DNA from: Actinoallomurus purpureus
GTDB taxonomy: Bacteria > Actinomycetota > Actinomycetes > Streptosporangiales > Streptosporangiaceae
Direction of reading: 5' to 3'
DNA length: 64,000 bases
NCBI RefSeq assembly: GCF_024055795.1
Contig: NZ_JAMXMY010000001.1
Coordinates: 1-64,000, forward strand
Part shown: in pieces, positions 43,113-52,700 of the stretch
Position numbering within the stretch: position 1 is the stretch's first letter
Layout: every line of letters begins with the position of its first letter
The notes under the pieces: generated by a model
What the model saw: only the letters and a program-made list of their open reading frames with translations
What the model was told of the DNA's origin: nothing
Database searches by the model: none
Made by a program: the position numbers and the translations under genes

Positions 43113-44396
43113 GTGAAGCTGGTGGTGCAGGTGAAGCTGCTGCCGACGCCTGAGCAGGCGACGGCGCTGGCGGCGACGCTGCACGCCTGCAACGCGGCCG
43201 CGAATCGGGTGTCGGCCGAGGCGTACGAGCAGAGGGTGTTCTCCCGGGCCCGGCTGCAAAAACTCCTCTACGCCGAGCTGAAGGCCTCGGGGTTGTCTGC
43301 GCAGCCGGCGTTGCATGTGATCCGTAAGACCGCCGACGCCTACACCACGCTGCACGCCCTGATCGAGGCCGGGCTGCTCGGCCCGGAAGGGTCCAAGCGG
43401 CGACGCAAGGCCACCTCCAAGCCGATCGCGTTCCGCCCGGACGCCGCCCACCCATTCGACGACCGCTGCGTCAGTTGGCAATACGACGCCCGGACGGTGT
43501 CGATCTGGACCACGGCGGGCCGGTTACAGGGCATCTGCTTCACCGGCAAGCCGTCCCACCTGAAGACCCTGGCCGCCCGCCGCAAAGGCGAAACCGACCT
43601 GGTGCTGCGGGACGGTACGTGGTTCCTGTACGCCACCTGCGAGATCGCAGAGGCCGAGCGGTACGAACCGGCCGATTGGATCGGCGTGGACCGGGGGATC
43701 GAGAACCTGGCCACCACCAGTGATGGGGACAACCATCAGGGCCAGGCGCTGAAGCGGTACCGGCGGGCGCAGGCGCGTCGGCGGGCCGAGTTGCAGGCCA
43801 AGAAGGCGGCCGGATCGAGGTCGGCCGCGCGGCGGCTGGCCAAACGCAAACAGCGGGAGACCCGGCACGCCACCAACGAGAACCACAAGATCAGCAAGCA
43901 GATCGTGGCCGATGCCCAACGCACCGGACGCGGCATCGCCGTCGAGCAACTCGACGGGATCCGCGACCGGGTCCGGCTCAAGCGGCACCAGCGGGCCACG
44001 CTCTCGTCTTGGCCGTTCCACCAGCTCGGCACCTTCCTGCACTACAAGGCCCGCCGGGCCGGGGTGCCGTTCCTGGAGGTGGACGCGCACTACACCTCGC
44101 AGATGTGCCCTAACCCGTGGTGCGGGCACGTCTCCCGCAAAAACCGCCCCACCCGGGGCCGGTTCCTGTGCGTCGCGTGCGGGCTCGCTGGCCTGGCCGA
44201 CGACATCGCCGCCGTGAACGTCCGCCAGCGGGCGCGCACGGCGTGGGCATTTGTCACCATGCCCGACCCCGATCCCGAGCCTTCCAGCAGGGACCGGGGT
44301 GATGCGCCCCCGGCACGACAGCCAGCCGCGACGGGGAGCGCGACGAGGCGTGATCACCGGGCCTCCAAGCTCGGTCGTTTACGGCCGAGACGGTGA
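43113..44396 (+). CDS. tnpB: TnpB RNA-guided nuclease (IS605 family), catalytic residues intact
   Basis: 427 aa, GTG start (first residues KLVVQVKLLPTPEQ, the usual TnpB opening). RuvC residues are all visible: Asp193 in WIGVDRGIENLA, Glu279 in IAVEQLDG, and Asp362 in LADDIAAVN (canonical ADxNAAxN). The zinc ribbon has Cys331, Cys336, Cys352 and Cys355. TnpB uses an omega-RNA from its own 3' end and right element end to cut DNA next to a TAM. The adjacent TnpA is dead, so this may be a stranded TnpB kept for another use, or simply a recent remnant. Confidence 0.93.
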   Translation: MKLVVQVKLLPTPEQATALAATLHACNAAANRVSAEAYEQRVFSRARLQKLLYAELKASGLSAQPALHVIRKTADAYTTLHALIEAGLLGPEGSKRRRKATSKPIAFRPDAAHPFDDRCVSWQYDARTVSIWTTAGRLQGICFTGKPSHLKTLAARRKGETDLVLRDGTWFLYATCEIAEAERYEPADWIGVDRGIENLATTSDGDNHQGQALKRYRRAQARRRAELQAKKAAGSRSAARRLAKRKQRETRHATNENHKISKQIVADAQRTGRGIAVEQLDGIRDRVRLKRHQRATLSSWPFHQLGTFLHYKARRAGVPFLEVDAHYTSQMCPNPWCGHVSRKNRPTRGRFLCVACGLAGLADDIAAVNVRQRARTAWAFVTMPDPDPEPSSRDRGDAPPARQPAATGSATRRDHRASKLGRLRPRR

Positions 44397-44414
44397 CATA
44401 TTCCTCGCCGACCC

Positions 44415-44590
44415 ACCTGGGTCCGGAATGCCTTGTCGAGCCCTGCCACGATGACGAGCAGGGGCTTGTCGACGTCCTTGGCGTCGTAATCCAGTAAGCA
44501 GTAGAGCCGGTAGTGGTGTCGGCCTTTGCCGCCGGCCGGCTTCGGTCCATCGACTCGGACCTCGAACCAGCCCGCCATGTCGCCGTGCAT
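44415..44590 (-). pseudogene. Gp49/HigB-like toxin fragment
   Basis: MHGDMAGWFEVRVDGPKPAG, then RHHYRLYCLLDYDAKDVDKPLLVIVAGLDKAFRT, matches the middle of phage-derived Gp49-like (RelE/HigB superfamily) toxins. In frame upstream is a stop, and the C-terminus runs into the IS605 end. So both ends are missing; the mobile element probably inserted in the toxin gene. Confidence 0.75.
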
Positions 44591-44952
44591 CGCCTCTCAG
44601 TACCCGCCTCCAGCGAACCGATAAGGCGGGGCGGCGGCGACGGCCGATACGACGGCGGCTAATTTCGCCCGTACCGTCGGTGGGCAGGAGCGGAGGAACT
44701 CCCTACCGGGAATCGCTTCGCCAGGGTCGTCATCGGGTGGCGTTTGAAGTACACGACCTCGTGAGGATCCTCACGGCGAGGGCGGATGCGAACGACCGAA
44801 GTGACCACGAACGGTGATCATATCGACACATTCAGTGATCGGCGTGCCGTTCGCGAAGTCTGTGATGTTCGGTGTTCCCGACGAGTGCTGTTCGACTTCT
44901 GGCTGTCCAAGCGGCACCGCTACCTGCTCATCGCGGGTCGGTTCGCTGAGGG
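44591..44952. other. Intergenic region, nothing recognised
   Basis: 362 bases between the toxin fragment and the STAS gene. No conserved frame or RNA was seen. Confidence 0.45.
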
Positions 44953-45294
44953 TCAGAGGGTTGACATGCGCTGGGTCAGGCGGTGGACGCAGGGGGCGAC
45001 GTTGAGCAGCCGGGGGCGGGCCGGGACCCTGGGGCCGGGGCCGACGAGGACGCGCCAGCCGGAGACGTCGATGAAGCGGAGCCCGGTGGTGTCGACCATC
45101 ACCTGGCCCCATCGCGCCGTGACCTGGGCGAGCGCGTCGGCGAGGGCCGGGCTGTTGGTGATGTCGATGTCGCCCTTGAGCAGCACCGTGTCCGGTGGGG
45201 TCGCCTGGACGATGCTGAGCTGAGCGTCCTCATAGAGCACGAGGGTCGCCTGTGGCGAGACGGCTTCCTCCGCCGGGCCGTTACGTTCTGTCAT
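44953..45294 (-). CDS. STAS-domain protein (anti-sigma factor antagonist-like)
   Basis: 113 aa. STAS core: DTVLLKGDIDITNSPALADALAQV, MVDTTGLRFIDVSGWRVLV. The Ser in FIDVSG is where SpoIIAA-type proteins are phosphorylated. The last helix is cut short and basic (PRVPARPRLLNVAPCVHRLT), lacking part of the usual fold, so activity is uncertain. The ATG at 45294 lacks a good RBS; a nearby ATG at 45309 is possible. HATPase and SpoIIE proteins in the window could be functional partners. Confidence 0.72.
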   Translation of the reverse strand: MTERNGPAEEAVSPQATLVLYEDAQLSIVQATPPDTVLLKGDIDITNSPALADALAQVTARWGQVMVDTTGLRFIDVSGWRVLVGPGPRVPARPRLLNVAPCVHRLTQRMSTL

Positions 45295-45482
45295 GACGGC
45301 CACTAGCATCACGTGGGTGCACTCGGGCGGGCCGCCGCTCAATCCACATGGTTCGAGAATGCCTGGGGGGCCGAAATACGTCAACCAATACCAGAAACGA
45401 ACTTCATAATAAGCTCACGGGAGCACCATTATGACCGGTCTACACGCAGATCGGATGAGCGCAACGATGGGCACGCCCGAGC

Positions 45483-45794
45483 ATGGAGGGGGAGGCCACG
45501 CGGCACTGGACGTTCCTGACGAACCACGCCCGTGTCCTCCTGGGGATCGCCCGGAATCCCCAGGCGAGGCTGCGTGATATGGCGGCCACCGCCGGCATCA
45601 CCGAGCACGCCGCCCAGACGATCGTGACCGATCTCGAGGCCGCGGGTTACCTCACCCGGACCCGCGTCGGCCGCCGGAACCACTACACCGTCGACCCCAG
45701 CCGGCGTTTCCGCCATCCCGCCGAGGCGGATCACCGGATCGAGGGCCTGTTCTCCCTGTTCACGCACCGGGAGGAGAGCCGGGACCCGGAGTAG
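45483..45794 (+). CDS. MarR-type winged-helix regulator
   Basis: 103 aa. HWTFLTNHARVLLGIARNPQARLRDMAATAGITEHAAQTIVTDLEAAGYLTRTRVGRRNHYTVD is a standard winged helix with the recognition helix and wing complete. The C-terminus is only long enough for a dimer helix (HRIEGLFSLF). Such minimal regulators are common in actinomycetes. Targets unknown; the divergent STAS gene is 188 bases away. Confidence 0.85.
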   Translation: MEGEATRHWTFLTNHARVLLGIARNPQARLRDMAATAGITEHAAQTIVTDLEAAGYLTRTRVGRRNHYTVDPSRRFRHPAEADHRIEGLFSLFTHREESRDPE

Positions 45795-46023
45795 ACGTCG
45801 CCTCGGGGCATGCGCGAGCCGGCGACCGGGCACCAGAACCGAGCGGGCCGGACGTCCCGGAGCGGGCCGGACCGCCGCGAACCGGGCGTTGCCGACGTGG
45901 CCCGGAGTCCGAGTGGCCTCCGCTTTACCGAAGCCGGGCCGACCTGGGCATTGACGGAACGGTTTTCTGAGCGCACCGTCGAAAGTGGAGTTGCGCCTTC
46001 ACTTTCTGAGGTGATTCCGCACG

Positions 46024-47214
46024 ATGCGTGGTCCGGTCCCGCCGCCTGGCGAGTCCATGAGGCCGAGAGGGAGAGTCCGCGGCGACGCCGTCGCGGTTCT
46101 GGCCGGCCGGGTGTTCGCCCACACGCGCCCGTCCGACGCCTCCGACCTCGTCGCGCTGATCGGTGCGGATGACGGCGGGCTCGTGCTGACGGGCGCCAAC
46201 CCGGTGCGGGCGGCCCGGCGATGCCGGGATGAGCAGGCGTTCGGCGGCCCCATCCTGTTCGACCTCGCGGCGGCGGAGGGGAAGATCGCCACCCGGGAAC
46301 GGCCCTTCGACGAGAACGGCGACCGGCTGGTGGAGACGACCCTGGAAGAGCGCGTCCAGGGACAGATCGACGCGGGTGCCGACGCGGCGCTCACTCCCAC
46401 CCTGTACCTGCGGGCGGGGGAGTTCGGCGCCGTGGAGGCGGCGGTCGAGGGCGCCGTCGGGCTGGGCCGCGACGACGTGATCCTGTCGCTTCCGATGGAC
46501 GCCGGATGGCTGGCGCGGGGCCTGATCGACAAGGTGATCGGCCTCCTCGCCGGGGTGCCGATCCCGAAAGCGATCATGCTGGGCGGCCAGTTCAATCCGC
46601 CGCAGCGGGTGATGGACGGCGTGCTGGGCCTGCGCCGCCTCGTCACCGAGGTGCCGAACGTCGCGCTCTTCCGTACGGACCTGGCGGGGCTGGACGCGAT
46701 GGCGCAGGGCTCCCTGGCCGCCTCGATCGGGACGAGCAGCGCCCTGCGGCACGTCGTTCCGCCGGGCGAGGCCGCGGTGTACGGGCGGGCGAACGGCGGG
46801 CGGGACGACCGGTCGCCGAGCGTTCTGGTCCCGGACCTGCTGTCGTACGTGCGGGGCAGCGTGCTCGCCGACCGGTTCGGCGACCGGCCCGCACCGCTGT
46901 GCCGCTGCGCCCGGTGCGGGGGCCGGAGCATCGTGAGCTTCCTCCGGCAGGAGGACTGGAGGGACGCCCGCCTGCACGGCGTGGCGGTGTGGACCCAGTG
47001 GGCGCGCAACCTCCTCTATCCGGACTCCCTGGCCGGTCGCCGCCGCTACTGGCGGCAGTTGTGCCGGGAGGCGATCGCCGCGCACGCCCGTTACAACACG
47101 CTCGTACGGGCCCGCGAGCCGGTGTTCACGCCGCCGGAGTCCCTGTGGATCTGGGCCGGCGAGGACACCGCCCCTACGACCGCCGGGGCGGCTGTTCCGG
47201 TACGGCCGCGGTGA
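46024..47214 (+). CDS. TIM-barrel-like protein with TGT-type zinc motif
   Basis: 396 aa. I do not recognise a named family with certainty. The C-terminal third has Cys293, Cys295 and Cys298 in PLCRCARCGG and His318 in ARLHG, which is the C-x-C-x2-C...H zinc pattern of tRNA-guanine transglycosylases, although the gap to His is 19 and not 25 residues. Barrel-like strands precede it (TPTLYLRAGEF, DVILSLPMDAGWL, IPKAIMLGGQFNP, NVALFRTDLAGLDAM). TGT-fold proteins include DpdA-type DNA-modifying enzymes. The 3' end overlaps the convergent hypothetical gene by 41 bases. Start uncertain (46024 or 46057). Confidence 0.5.
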   Translation: MRGPVPPPGESMRPRGRVRGDAVAVLAGRVFAHTRPSDASDLVALIGADDGGLVLTGANPVRAARRCRDEQAFGGPILFDLAAAEGKIATRERPFDENGDRLVETTLEERVQGQIDAGADAALTPTLYLRAGEFGAVEAAVEGAVGLGRDDVILSLPMDAGWLARGLIDKVIGLLAGVPIPKAIMLGGQFNPPQRVMDGVLGLRRLVTEVPNVALFRTDLAGLDAMAQGSLAASIGTSSALRHVVPPGEAAVYGRANGGRDDRSPSVLVPDLLSYVRGSVLADRFGDRPAPLCRCARCGGRSIVSFLRQEDWRDARLHGVAVWTQWARNLLYPDSLAGRRRYWRQLCREAIAAHARYNTLVRAREPVFTPPESLWIWAGEDTAPTTAGAAVPVRPR

Positions 47215-47800
47215 GCGTCCGCAGGTGGAGCTCCTCGCCGAACGCCCATCCGGCGGGCGTGTGCGCCCGGCCCCGGAACGGCTCGGGCGGCACGATGACC
47301 TCGGTGCCGGCGACGAGCCCGACCCCCCAGTAGTCGGCCTCCGCCCGCGCCTCGCCGAGGTCCGCGGGCACGCCCGGCAGGGCGACCAGCCGTGCGCAGT
47401 AGGCGCCGAACCGACCGGCGTGGTCGAGGCCGGTCCGCCAGGACGCCGCCCGTACGATGGCGAGCTCGGCACGCAGGGGCCGTCGCAACAGCCGGACGAC
47501 CCCCGCCGGTGAGAGGTCGGCGCATCCGGGCGGCAGTTCGCGGACGGCGTGCAGTTCCCTGGCCGACAGCGCCCTCCAGGGGACCGTCGCGTCGGCCGGC
47601 AGCCCGAGCAGGACGTCCAGCAGATCGACGCGGGTGACGCCGGTCAGGCCGGCGGCCGCCCGGCGCCGCTGCTCGGCCTCGTCGGGAACGTAGGCCATCG
47701 TGACCTCGACGCCGCGCATCCGTACGCGTGCCAGCCGCCGCTCGGGCTCCGAGAGAATGGGGGCTGCGGGGATGGCCGCGCGGGACCCGGTCGCCGTCAT
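47174..47800 (-). CDS. Hypothetical protein
   Basis: 208 aa from the ATG at 47800 (GGGAGG ten bases upstream). Helical and Arg/Ala-rich in the first half (EAEQRRRAAAGLTGVTRVDLLDVLLGLPADATVPW), and a small alpha/beta part in the second (LDHAGRFGAYCARLVALPG, ADYWGVGLVAGTEVIVPPEPF). I do not recognise the family. It lies 3' to 3' with the TGT-like gene, overlapping it, and upstream is the SpoIIE phosphatase gene in the same direction. Confidence 0.6.
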   Translation of the reverse strand: MTATGSRAAIPAAPILSEPERRLARVRMRGVEVTMAYVPDEAEQRRRAAAGLTGVTRVDLLDVLLGLPADATVPWRALSARELHAVRELPPGCADLSPAGVVRLLRRPLRAELAIVRAASWRTGLDHAGRFGAYCARLVALPGVPADLGEARAEADYWGVGLVAGTEVIVPPEPFRGRAHTPAGWAFGEELHLRTLTAAVPEQPPRRS

Positions 47801-47844
47801 AGCGGACCAGCCTCCCACGAGTGCTCCCGCGTCCGCGCGCCGGC

Positions 47845-49002
47845 TCACCTGCGCCGGATCAGGAGCATGGCCGCGTCGTCGGCGATGGGGCCGCCGACAT
47901 GGCGGAGCACGTCGGCGCGCAGGTCGGCGAGCGCGCGTTCGGGATCGTTGGCCGTGAGCAGGTGCGCGCGCCCGGTCAGCGGGTAGAAGGCGCCCTCACC
48001 GTCGCGGGCCTCGATGACCCCGTCGGTGTACAGCAGCATCTGGTCCGAGGGCGCGAACTTGATGGTGTACGGGCGGGGCGCGACGTCGACGATGTCGGAC
48101 AGCCCGAACGGCGGTGCGACGTCGTCGGGCTCGGCGAAGGCGCCGTCGCCACCACCGCGTAGGACGAACGGAGACGGGTGGCCGTAGTTGAGCAGCGTGA
48201 CGTTCTCGCCTTCACCGAACTCGGCCAGGACGGCGGTGACGAACTTCTCGCCGGAGTCCTCGTCGGACGGTCCCTCGGATCGCTGCGCGCCCGGACGTCG
48301 CCGCAACGCGGCCTCGATGCGCGCGGCGACGCCGGTGAGATCGGATTCGTCGTAGGCGGCCTCCCGGAAGGCGCCGAGAACGTCGGCGGCCGTCTCCACC
48401 GCCTCGAGCCCCTTGCCCTGGACGTCCCCGACGATGACGCGGACGCCGGAGGGGGTCAGGGTGACCTCGTAGAGGTCACCTCCGATGCGGGCCTCGGCCG
48501 TCGCGGAGGTGTAGCCGACGGCGACGTGCATGGGTCCGACGCGCCGGGGGACGGGGCGGAGCAGCACCCGTTGTGCCACCTCGGCGATGGACTGGACGTC
48601 GGCGAGAAGGCGTTCGCGTCTCTGCCGGTCGGCGCCGGCGAACACGCTCGCCGCCGCCACGCCCGCCAGGGTCACGAGGGTGAGGGTGTTCTGTTTCCGG
48701 CCCAGCATGTGGTGGTGATAGCTGAGGGCGATGCACAGGGTCAAGGCGGCGAGTCCCACCACCGTGGTGCGCCGGATGCCACACCACAGACTCGCGAACG
48801 CGGGGCCGAGTACGAACATGGGCCGGATTATGATGTCCGGGCTCGCCCAGAGGTCGACCAGGGCCACGATTCCGAGCATGCCGAACGGCAGGCTCCGCAG
48901 CAGCGGGCCAGGCCTCGGGCCCAGTGTCTCGCTTATGGCGCACCCCCAGCCGATGAGTCCGTTCGTGGGGAGAATAGCGCCGTCGCGCGGTCGGCTCCGC
49001 AC
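47845..49002 (-). CDS. SpoIIE/PP2C-type protein phosphatase, membrane-bound
   Basis: 385 aa. Four or more hydrophobic segments in the first ~110 residues (LLRSLPFGMLGIVALVDLW, FVLGPAFASLWCGI, TVVGLAALTLCIALSY, LTLVTLAGVAAASVFAG) anchor it. The SpoIIE domain follows: TAEARIGGDLYEVTLTPSGVRVIVGDVQGKGLEAV, LNYGHPSPFVL, FAPSDQMLLYTDGVIEARD, and the terminal DDAAMLLI. The Asp residues of the metal centre are present (GGDLYE, GDVQGKG, TDGV, DD). Such phosphatases dephosphorylate STAS proteins and release sigma factors. GTG start without a strong RBS. Confidence 0.92.
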   Translation of the reverse strand: MRSRPRDGAILPTNGLIGWGCAISETLGPRPGPLLRSLPFGMLGIVALVDLWASPDIIIRPMFVLGPAFASLWCGIRRTTVVGLAALTLCIALSYHHHMLGRKQNTLTLVTLAGVAAASVFAGADRQRRERLLADVQSIAEVAQRVLLRPVPRRVGPMHVAVGYTSATAEARIGGDLYEVTLTPSGVRVIVGDVQGKGLEAVETAADVLGAFREAAYDESDLTGVAARIEAALRRRPGAQRSEGPSDEDSGEKFVTAVLAEFGEGENVTLLNYGHPSPFVLRGGGDGAFAEPDDVAPPFGLSDIVDVAPRPYTIKFAPSDQMLLYTDGVIEARDGEGAFYPLTGRAHLLTANDPERALADLRADVLRHVGGPIADDAAMLLIRRR

Positions 49003-49302
49003 TTTCTGGTAGTCGTCCCTGGCGGAGGATATGCCGTCCGTCGCCCAGGGTCACTTCGCGCGGCGGATACTGACTACGATATTATTGAATAACGGCTCAA
49101 AGAGGAAGAATAATCAAAAATGGCCAGGTGAATGCCGGACGCCCCAGGCGGATTCCGGGCGCGTCCGCGGAGCCGCGTCGGAGAGTGGGGTTCACCAGGC
49201 ATGATGCCGTGCGGGCCTGGTGGCGCTCCGGTGCGCGTCACCGACTGTCGTACGCTCGTATTATCCTATCCCCGACAAAGCAAGCTGAGAAAGGAACACC
49301 TC

Positions 49303-49668
49303 GTGGCGACGAAAGTCGTAATGGTGGATGATTTGGATGGGCATGACGGTGAAGACGTCGCCAAGCGGGATTTCGAGGTTTCTGGCGTAACGTACACCAT
49401 CGATCTCGGCGATGAGAACTTCAAGCGCCTCGAAGAGCTCCTCGAGACGCTGGCGCCGTATATCGAGAGGGCGGTCAAGGTCCGCCCGGCGGGCCGGGCG
49501 CGTAAGAGCGCCGGTGACACGGCGCCGCGCCTGCGCGGCCACTCCAACAGCGACGTTCGCGAGTGGGCCGTCGCCGAGGGCATCGAGGTCAGCGAGCGCG
49601 GGAAGATCGCCGACGAGGTCTACGAGAAGTTCATCGCCGTACACCCGGACGCCAAGCCGGAGGAGTGA
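49303..49668 (+). CDS. lsr2: Lsr2-family nucleoid-associated protein
   Basis: 121 aa. N-terminal oligomerisation domain (VVMVDDLDGHDGEDVAKRDF, VTYTIDLGDENFKRLEELL, Y at LAPYIERA) and C-terminal DNA-binding domain (SDVREWAVAEGIEVSERGKIADEVYEKF). The AT-hook-like R-G-R of mycobacterial Lsr2 is here R-G-K. Lsr2 silences AT-rich and horizontally acquired DNA, including natural-product clusters in Streptomyces. GTG start with AAAGGA. It is one of usually two paralogues; whether it controls the lanthipeptide cluster 10 kb away is unknown. Confidence 0.95.
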   Translation: MATKVVMVDDLDGHDGEDVAKRDFEVSGVTYTIDLGDENFKRLEELLETLAPYIERAVKVRPAGRARKSAGDTAPRLRGHSNSDVREWAVAEGIEVSERGKIADEVYEKFIAVHPDAKPEE

Positions 49669-49678
49669 CGCCCCGCCG

Positions 49679-49710
49679 GCGGCCCGCGAGGGTCGCTCGT
49701 AGCGGGCCGC
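49679..49710. terminator. Bidirectional terminator between lsr2 and protease gene
   Basis: Inverted repeat gcggcccgc (49679-49687) and gcgggccgc (49702-49710) with a 14-base loop, in the 72-base gap of two convergent genes. Confidence 0.7.
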
Positions 49711-49740
49711 ATCCCGAGGGCCGCTCTCACGGCGTCCCTC

Positions 49741-52700
49741 TCAGAGAGTCGCCGGCAGACCGAGGTTGCCGGCGTCGTCGACGGCCTGGATGACGATCTT
49801 CTGTGCGCCGGCCGGGACGGTGAGACTCTGCCGGCCGCCCGCGTCGACCGTCGCCGCGACGGTCGACACCTGACCGTCGGCGTCGACGCGGTAGGTCGCC
49901 GCGCGGCCGGCGTACCAGTCGTCGCCCGGCGCGACGAAGCTCACGGTCGTGCCGTCGCGCCGGATGTCGCGTGGAGCGCCGGGCGGGCGGGTATCCGTCC
50001 CGTACCGCCCGGTGCGCCACTCGTCGTGGTGATAGGCCCACGACTCGGCGTCCGGCCGTCCGTCGGTCCGCCAGGCGAACAGATACCCCTCGCGGGTGGT
50101 CGTCACCAGGTCCGTGCGCCCGTCACCGTCCAGGTCGCCGGCGGACGGGGAGAACAACGTCCAGCCGCCGGTGAACTTCGGGAAGCCGGCGGCCTGGCCG
50201 GACCCGGTGAACGCGTGCACCGTCGAGGTGTCGCCGCCGTCGACGACCTCGGCCCGGCCGTCCCCGGTGACGTCCGCGACCAGCGGAGCGCCGAGGAAGT
50301 CCAGGCCGGCCCGCGCGCGTGGGTACCCCGTCACGGGCAGGGTCGTGGCGGCGTCGTAGCCGCGCTCGTAGTTGCCGATGGCGGTGCCGCTGCCGGGGTA
50401 CAGCAGCGCGGCGACCAGCGACACAGCGCCCGACCCGGACTCGGCGTAGCCGAGCCGCCCGTCGCCGCCGAACCGCCCGAACGCCCCGCTGGTGGTGAAG
50501 GAGGCCGGCAGGTCGAGCGCCGCCGAGGGCGATGACCCGGTCAGCAGCGTGCGTACGGCGGTCGCGTCGCGGCTCAGCAGAGCGGACGCCGGATTGTTCA
50601 ACGGCCCGTACGCGCCCCGGATCGTGCCGTCGCCCCCGACCAGGAACGTCGCTGAGAACGACGGGCCGGTGGCGACCTCGTCCTTGCCGTCCCCGTCGAC
50701 GTCGGCGACCGCCGGACTGTTGGCGGCCTCGGTGATGAACTCCTGCGCGCTGCCGTAGTAGGTGACGATCGACGGCAGGCGTACCGGCCATCCCTTCACC
50801 GGCGAGCCGTCGGCGTGGTACGCGTACACGTAGTTCGCGCCGAGCGCCTGGATGCCCGCGCCGTGGCTCTCGGAGTGCTGGGAGCGCACGACGATCTCCG
50901 GCCGGTGGTCCCCGTCGAGATCGGCGACGGCGGGGGTGGCGTCGAGCTTCGCGTCGTCGATCGCGGTCAGCCCGGACGCCGGCTTGGGCGGGTCCGCCAC
51001 GGTCACCGGCCAGCCGGGCACGTCGGAGCCGTCCGCGTGCCAGGCGTGCAGCCGCCCGTCCCATCCGGCCTGCACGATCTCCAGGCCGGGCCGTCCGTCC
51101 AGGTCGGTGAGGACCGGAGACGCCGTCGCGCCCTGGTGGGGGAGCCGCGTGTAGGCCAGCGCGGGCCGGGGGATCGCGGGCCTGGTCACGCCGGTGTCGA
51201 GGGTCTTCGGCCAGCCGGGCAGGAGCCGGCCCTGGGCGTCGAACACGTACGTCCGTCCGGTCGTGCTGGTCGCCACCACCTCCTGATGGCCGTCGTGGAA
51301 CAGGTCGCCGACGGCGACCGGGGCGATGACCGGCTCATGGCCCGCGTCGAAGCCCGGGATCCGGGTCCGGCTCGCGCTCGTGGTCGCCGGCCAGCCGGAG
51401 AGCTCCTGGCCGCTCACCCCGTCGACGGCGTGCACCCGGCCGTCGGCGTCGCCGAACACGATCACCTCGTGGCCGGTGCCCCGCAGGTCGGCGAGCGCGG
51501 GCTGGCTCTCCCCGCCGATCCCGAAGCGCAGCGGGAAACCGGTCCGCAGCGTGGCGTCGTGGTGCACCGCGATCGCGCGGCGCTCCTCGCCCATCCGGCC
51601 CGCGTCGTCCCAGACGCGCAGGCGCAGGGTGACGGTGTACTGCTCGCTCGCCGACAGCTCCTTGTCGTCGGGCGTCGTGTACGCCTTGTCCCAGAACGAC
51701 GTCGGCAGTCGTGTCAGATCCAGCGTGCCCACCTTGCCGGCGTACGTCCCGGTGCCCTGCCCGTCGCCGGCCTTGATGAACGCCGAGTCGGCCGGTTCGA
51801 TCCCCGGCGCGAAGCCCAGCTCGTAGCGGAAGCTCTTGGCGCGGCGGGCCTCGACGTGCCCGGTGACCGGCACGGAGGACGTCGTCGCCGGGTCGTACAG
51901 GGTGTACCAGTCCGGGCCGTCGATCCAGGTCGCGGGCGGAATGTCGCCCTTGGCGACTGCGGCCAGGGCCTTCGCCGCGTTCGGCCGGCCGTAGCCGTAC
52001 TGCCGGTCCCACCCCGGCCGGCCCGGCCAGCCCAGGCTCGCGTCGTCGACGTCGCTCGAGGTCGCGCGCAGCACCTGCACGGCCTCGGCGTTGGTCAGCG
52101 GCCCGTCGATCTTCTTTTCCTCGGCGGCCTGCGCACCGTAGGACAGCAGCAGGCCGAACAGCCCGCCGGTGGTCGGCGTCGACTCCGAGGTCGAGCCGCC
52201 CGTGGTGGCCACCGAGAACATCGCCTTCGCGCCGAACGACGTGAGGTTCGAGCGCTCGCGGTAGGTCGAGGTCAGCGCGTTGGCCAGCGCCCCAGGCGCG
52301 CCCGCCGTGTTGGCGACCAGGCCGTTGCCGGGGATGACATGCGGCCAGAACATCCCGCCCTGATGATCGGTGGAATCGAAGTCGTTGCTGGACTCCACCA
52401 TGAGCACGCCGTCGTTCCAGAGCTTGTCGACGGCGCGGCGCATCGCGGAGGAGTACCCGAGGTCGGCCGTCGTGCTGACGATCACCTTGGCTCCGGCCCG
52501 GCCCGCGTACAGCCACGCCGCCGCGAGGTCGTCCGTACGGTCCAGCGCCTCGTCACCGGCGCGGATCGGCAGCAGCCGGCACTTGGGGCAGATCCCGGCG
52601 CCGAACCTGCCATTGTCGGTCCGCGCGGCCGCCACTCGCTGCTGGTTGTTGGCGTGGTCGTACGTGGAGTCGGGCGTGGCGGGGTCGTTCTGGTCGTCGT

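Larger units (their letters stand above)
42830..44415. mobile_element. IS200/IS605 element remnant with divergent tnpA' and tnpB
   Basis: Left boundary near 42830, where IS1182 homology resumes; right boundary near 44400-44415, where toxin-fragment homology begins. The tnpA and tnpB genes are head to head, and the 5' end of tnpA has been lost. The omega-RNA should lie at the 3' end of tnpB and the following bases; I could not fix its hairpins by eye. Confidence 0.6.

Noticed and set aside
41377-44590. Toxin-antitoxin pair formed by the XRE gene and the Gp49-like fragment
   Set aside because: They are 2.6 kb apart, on opposite strands, and the toxin lacks both ends.
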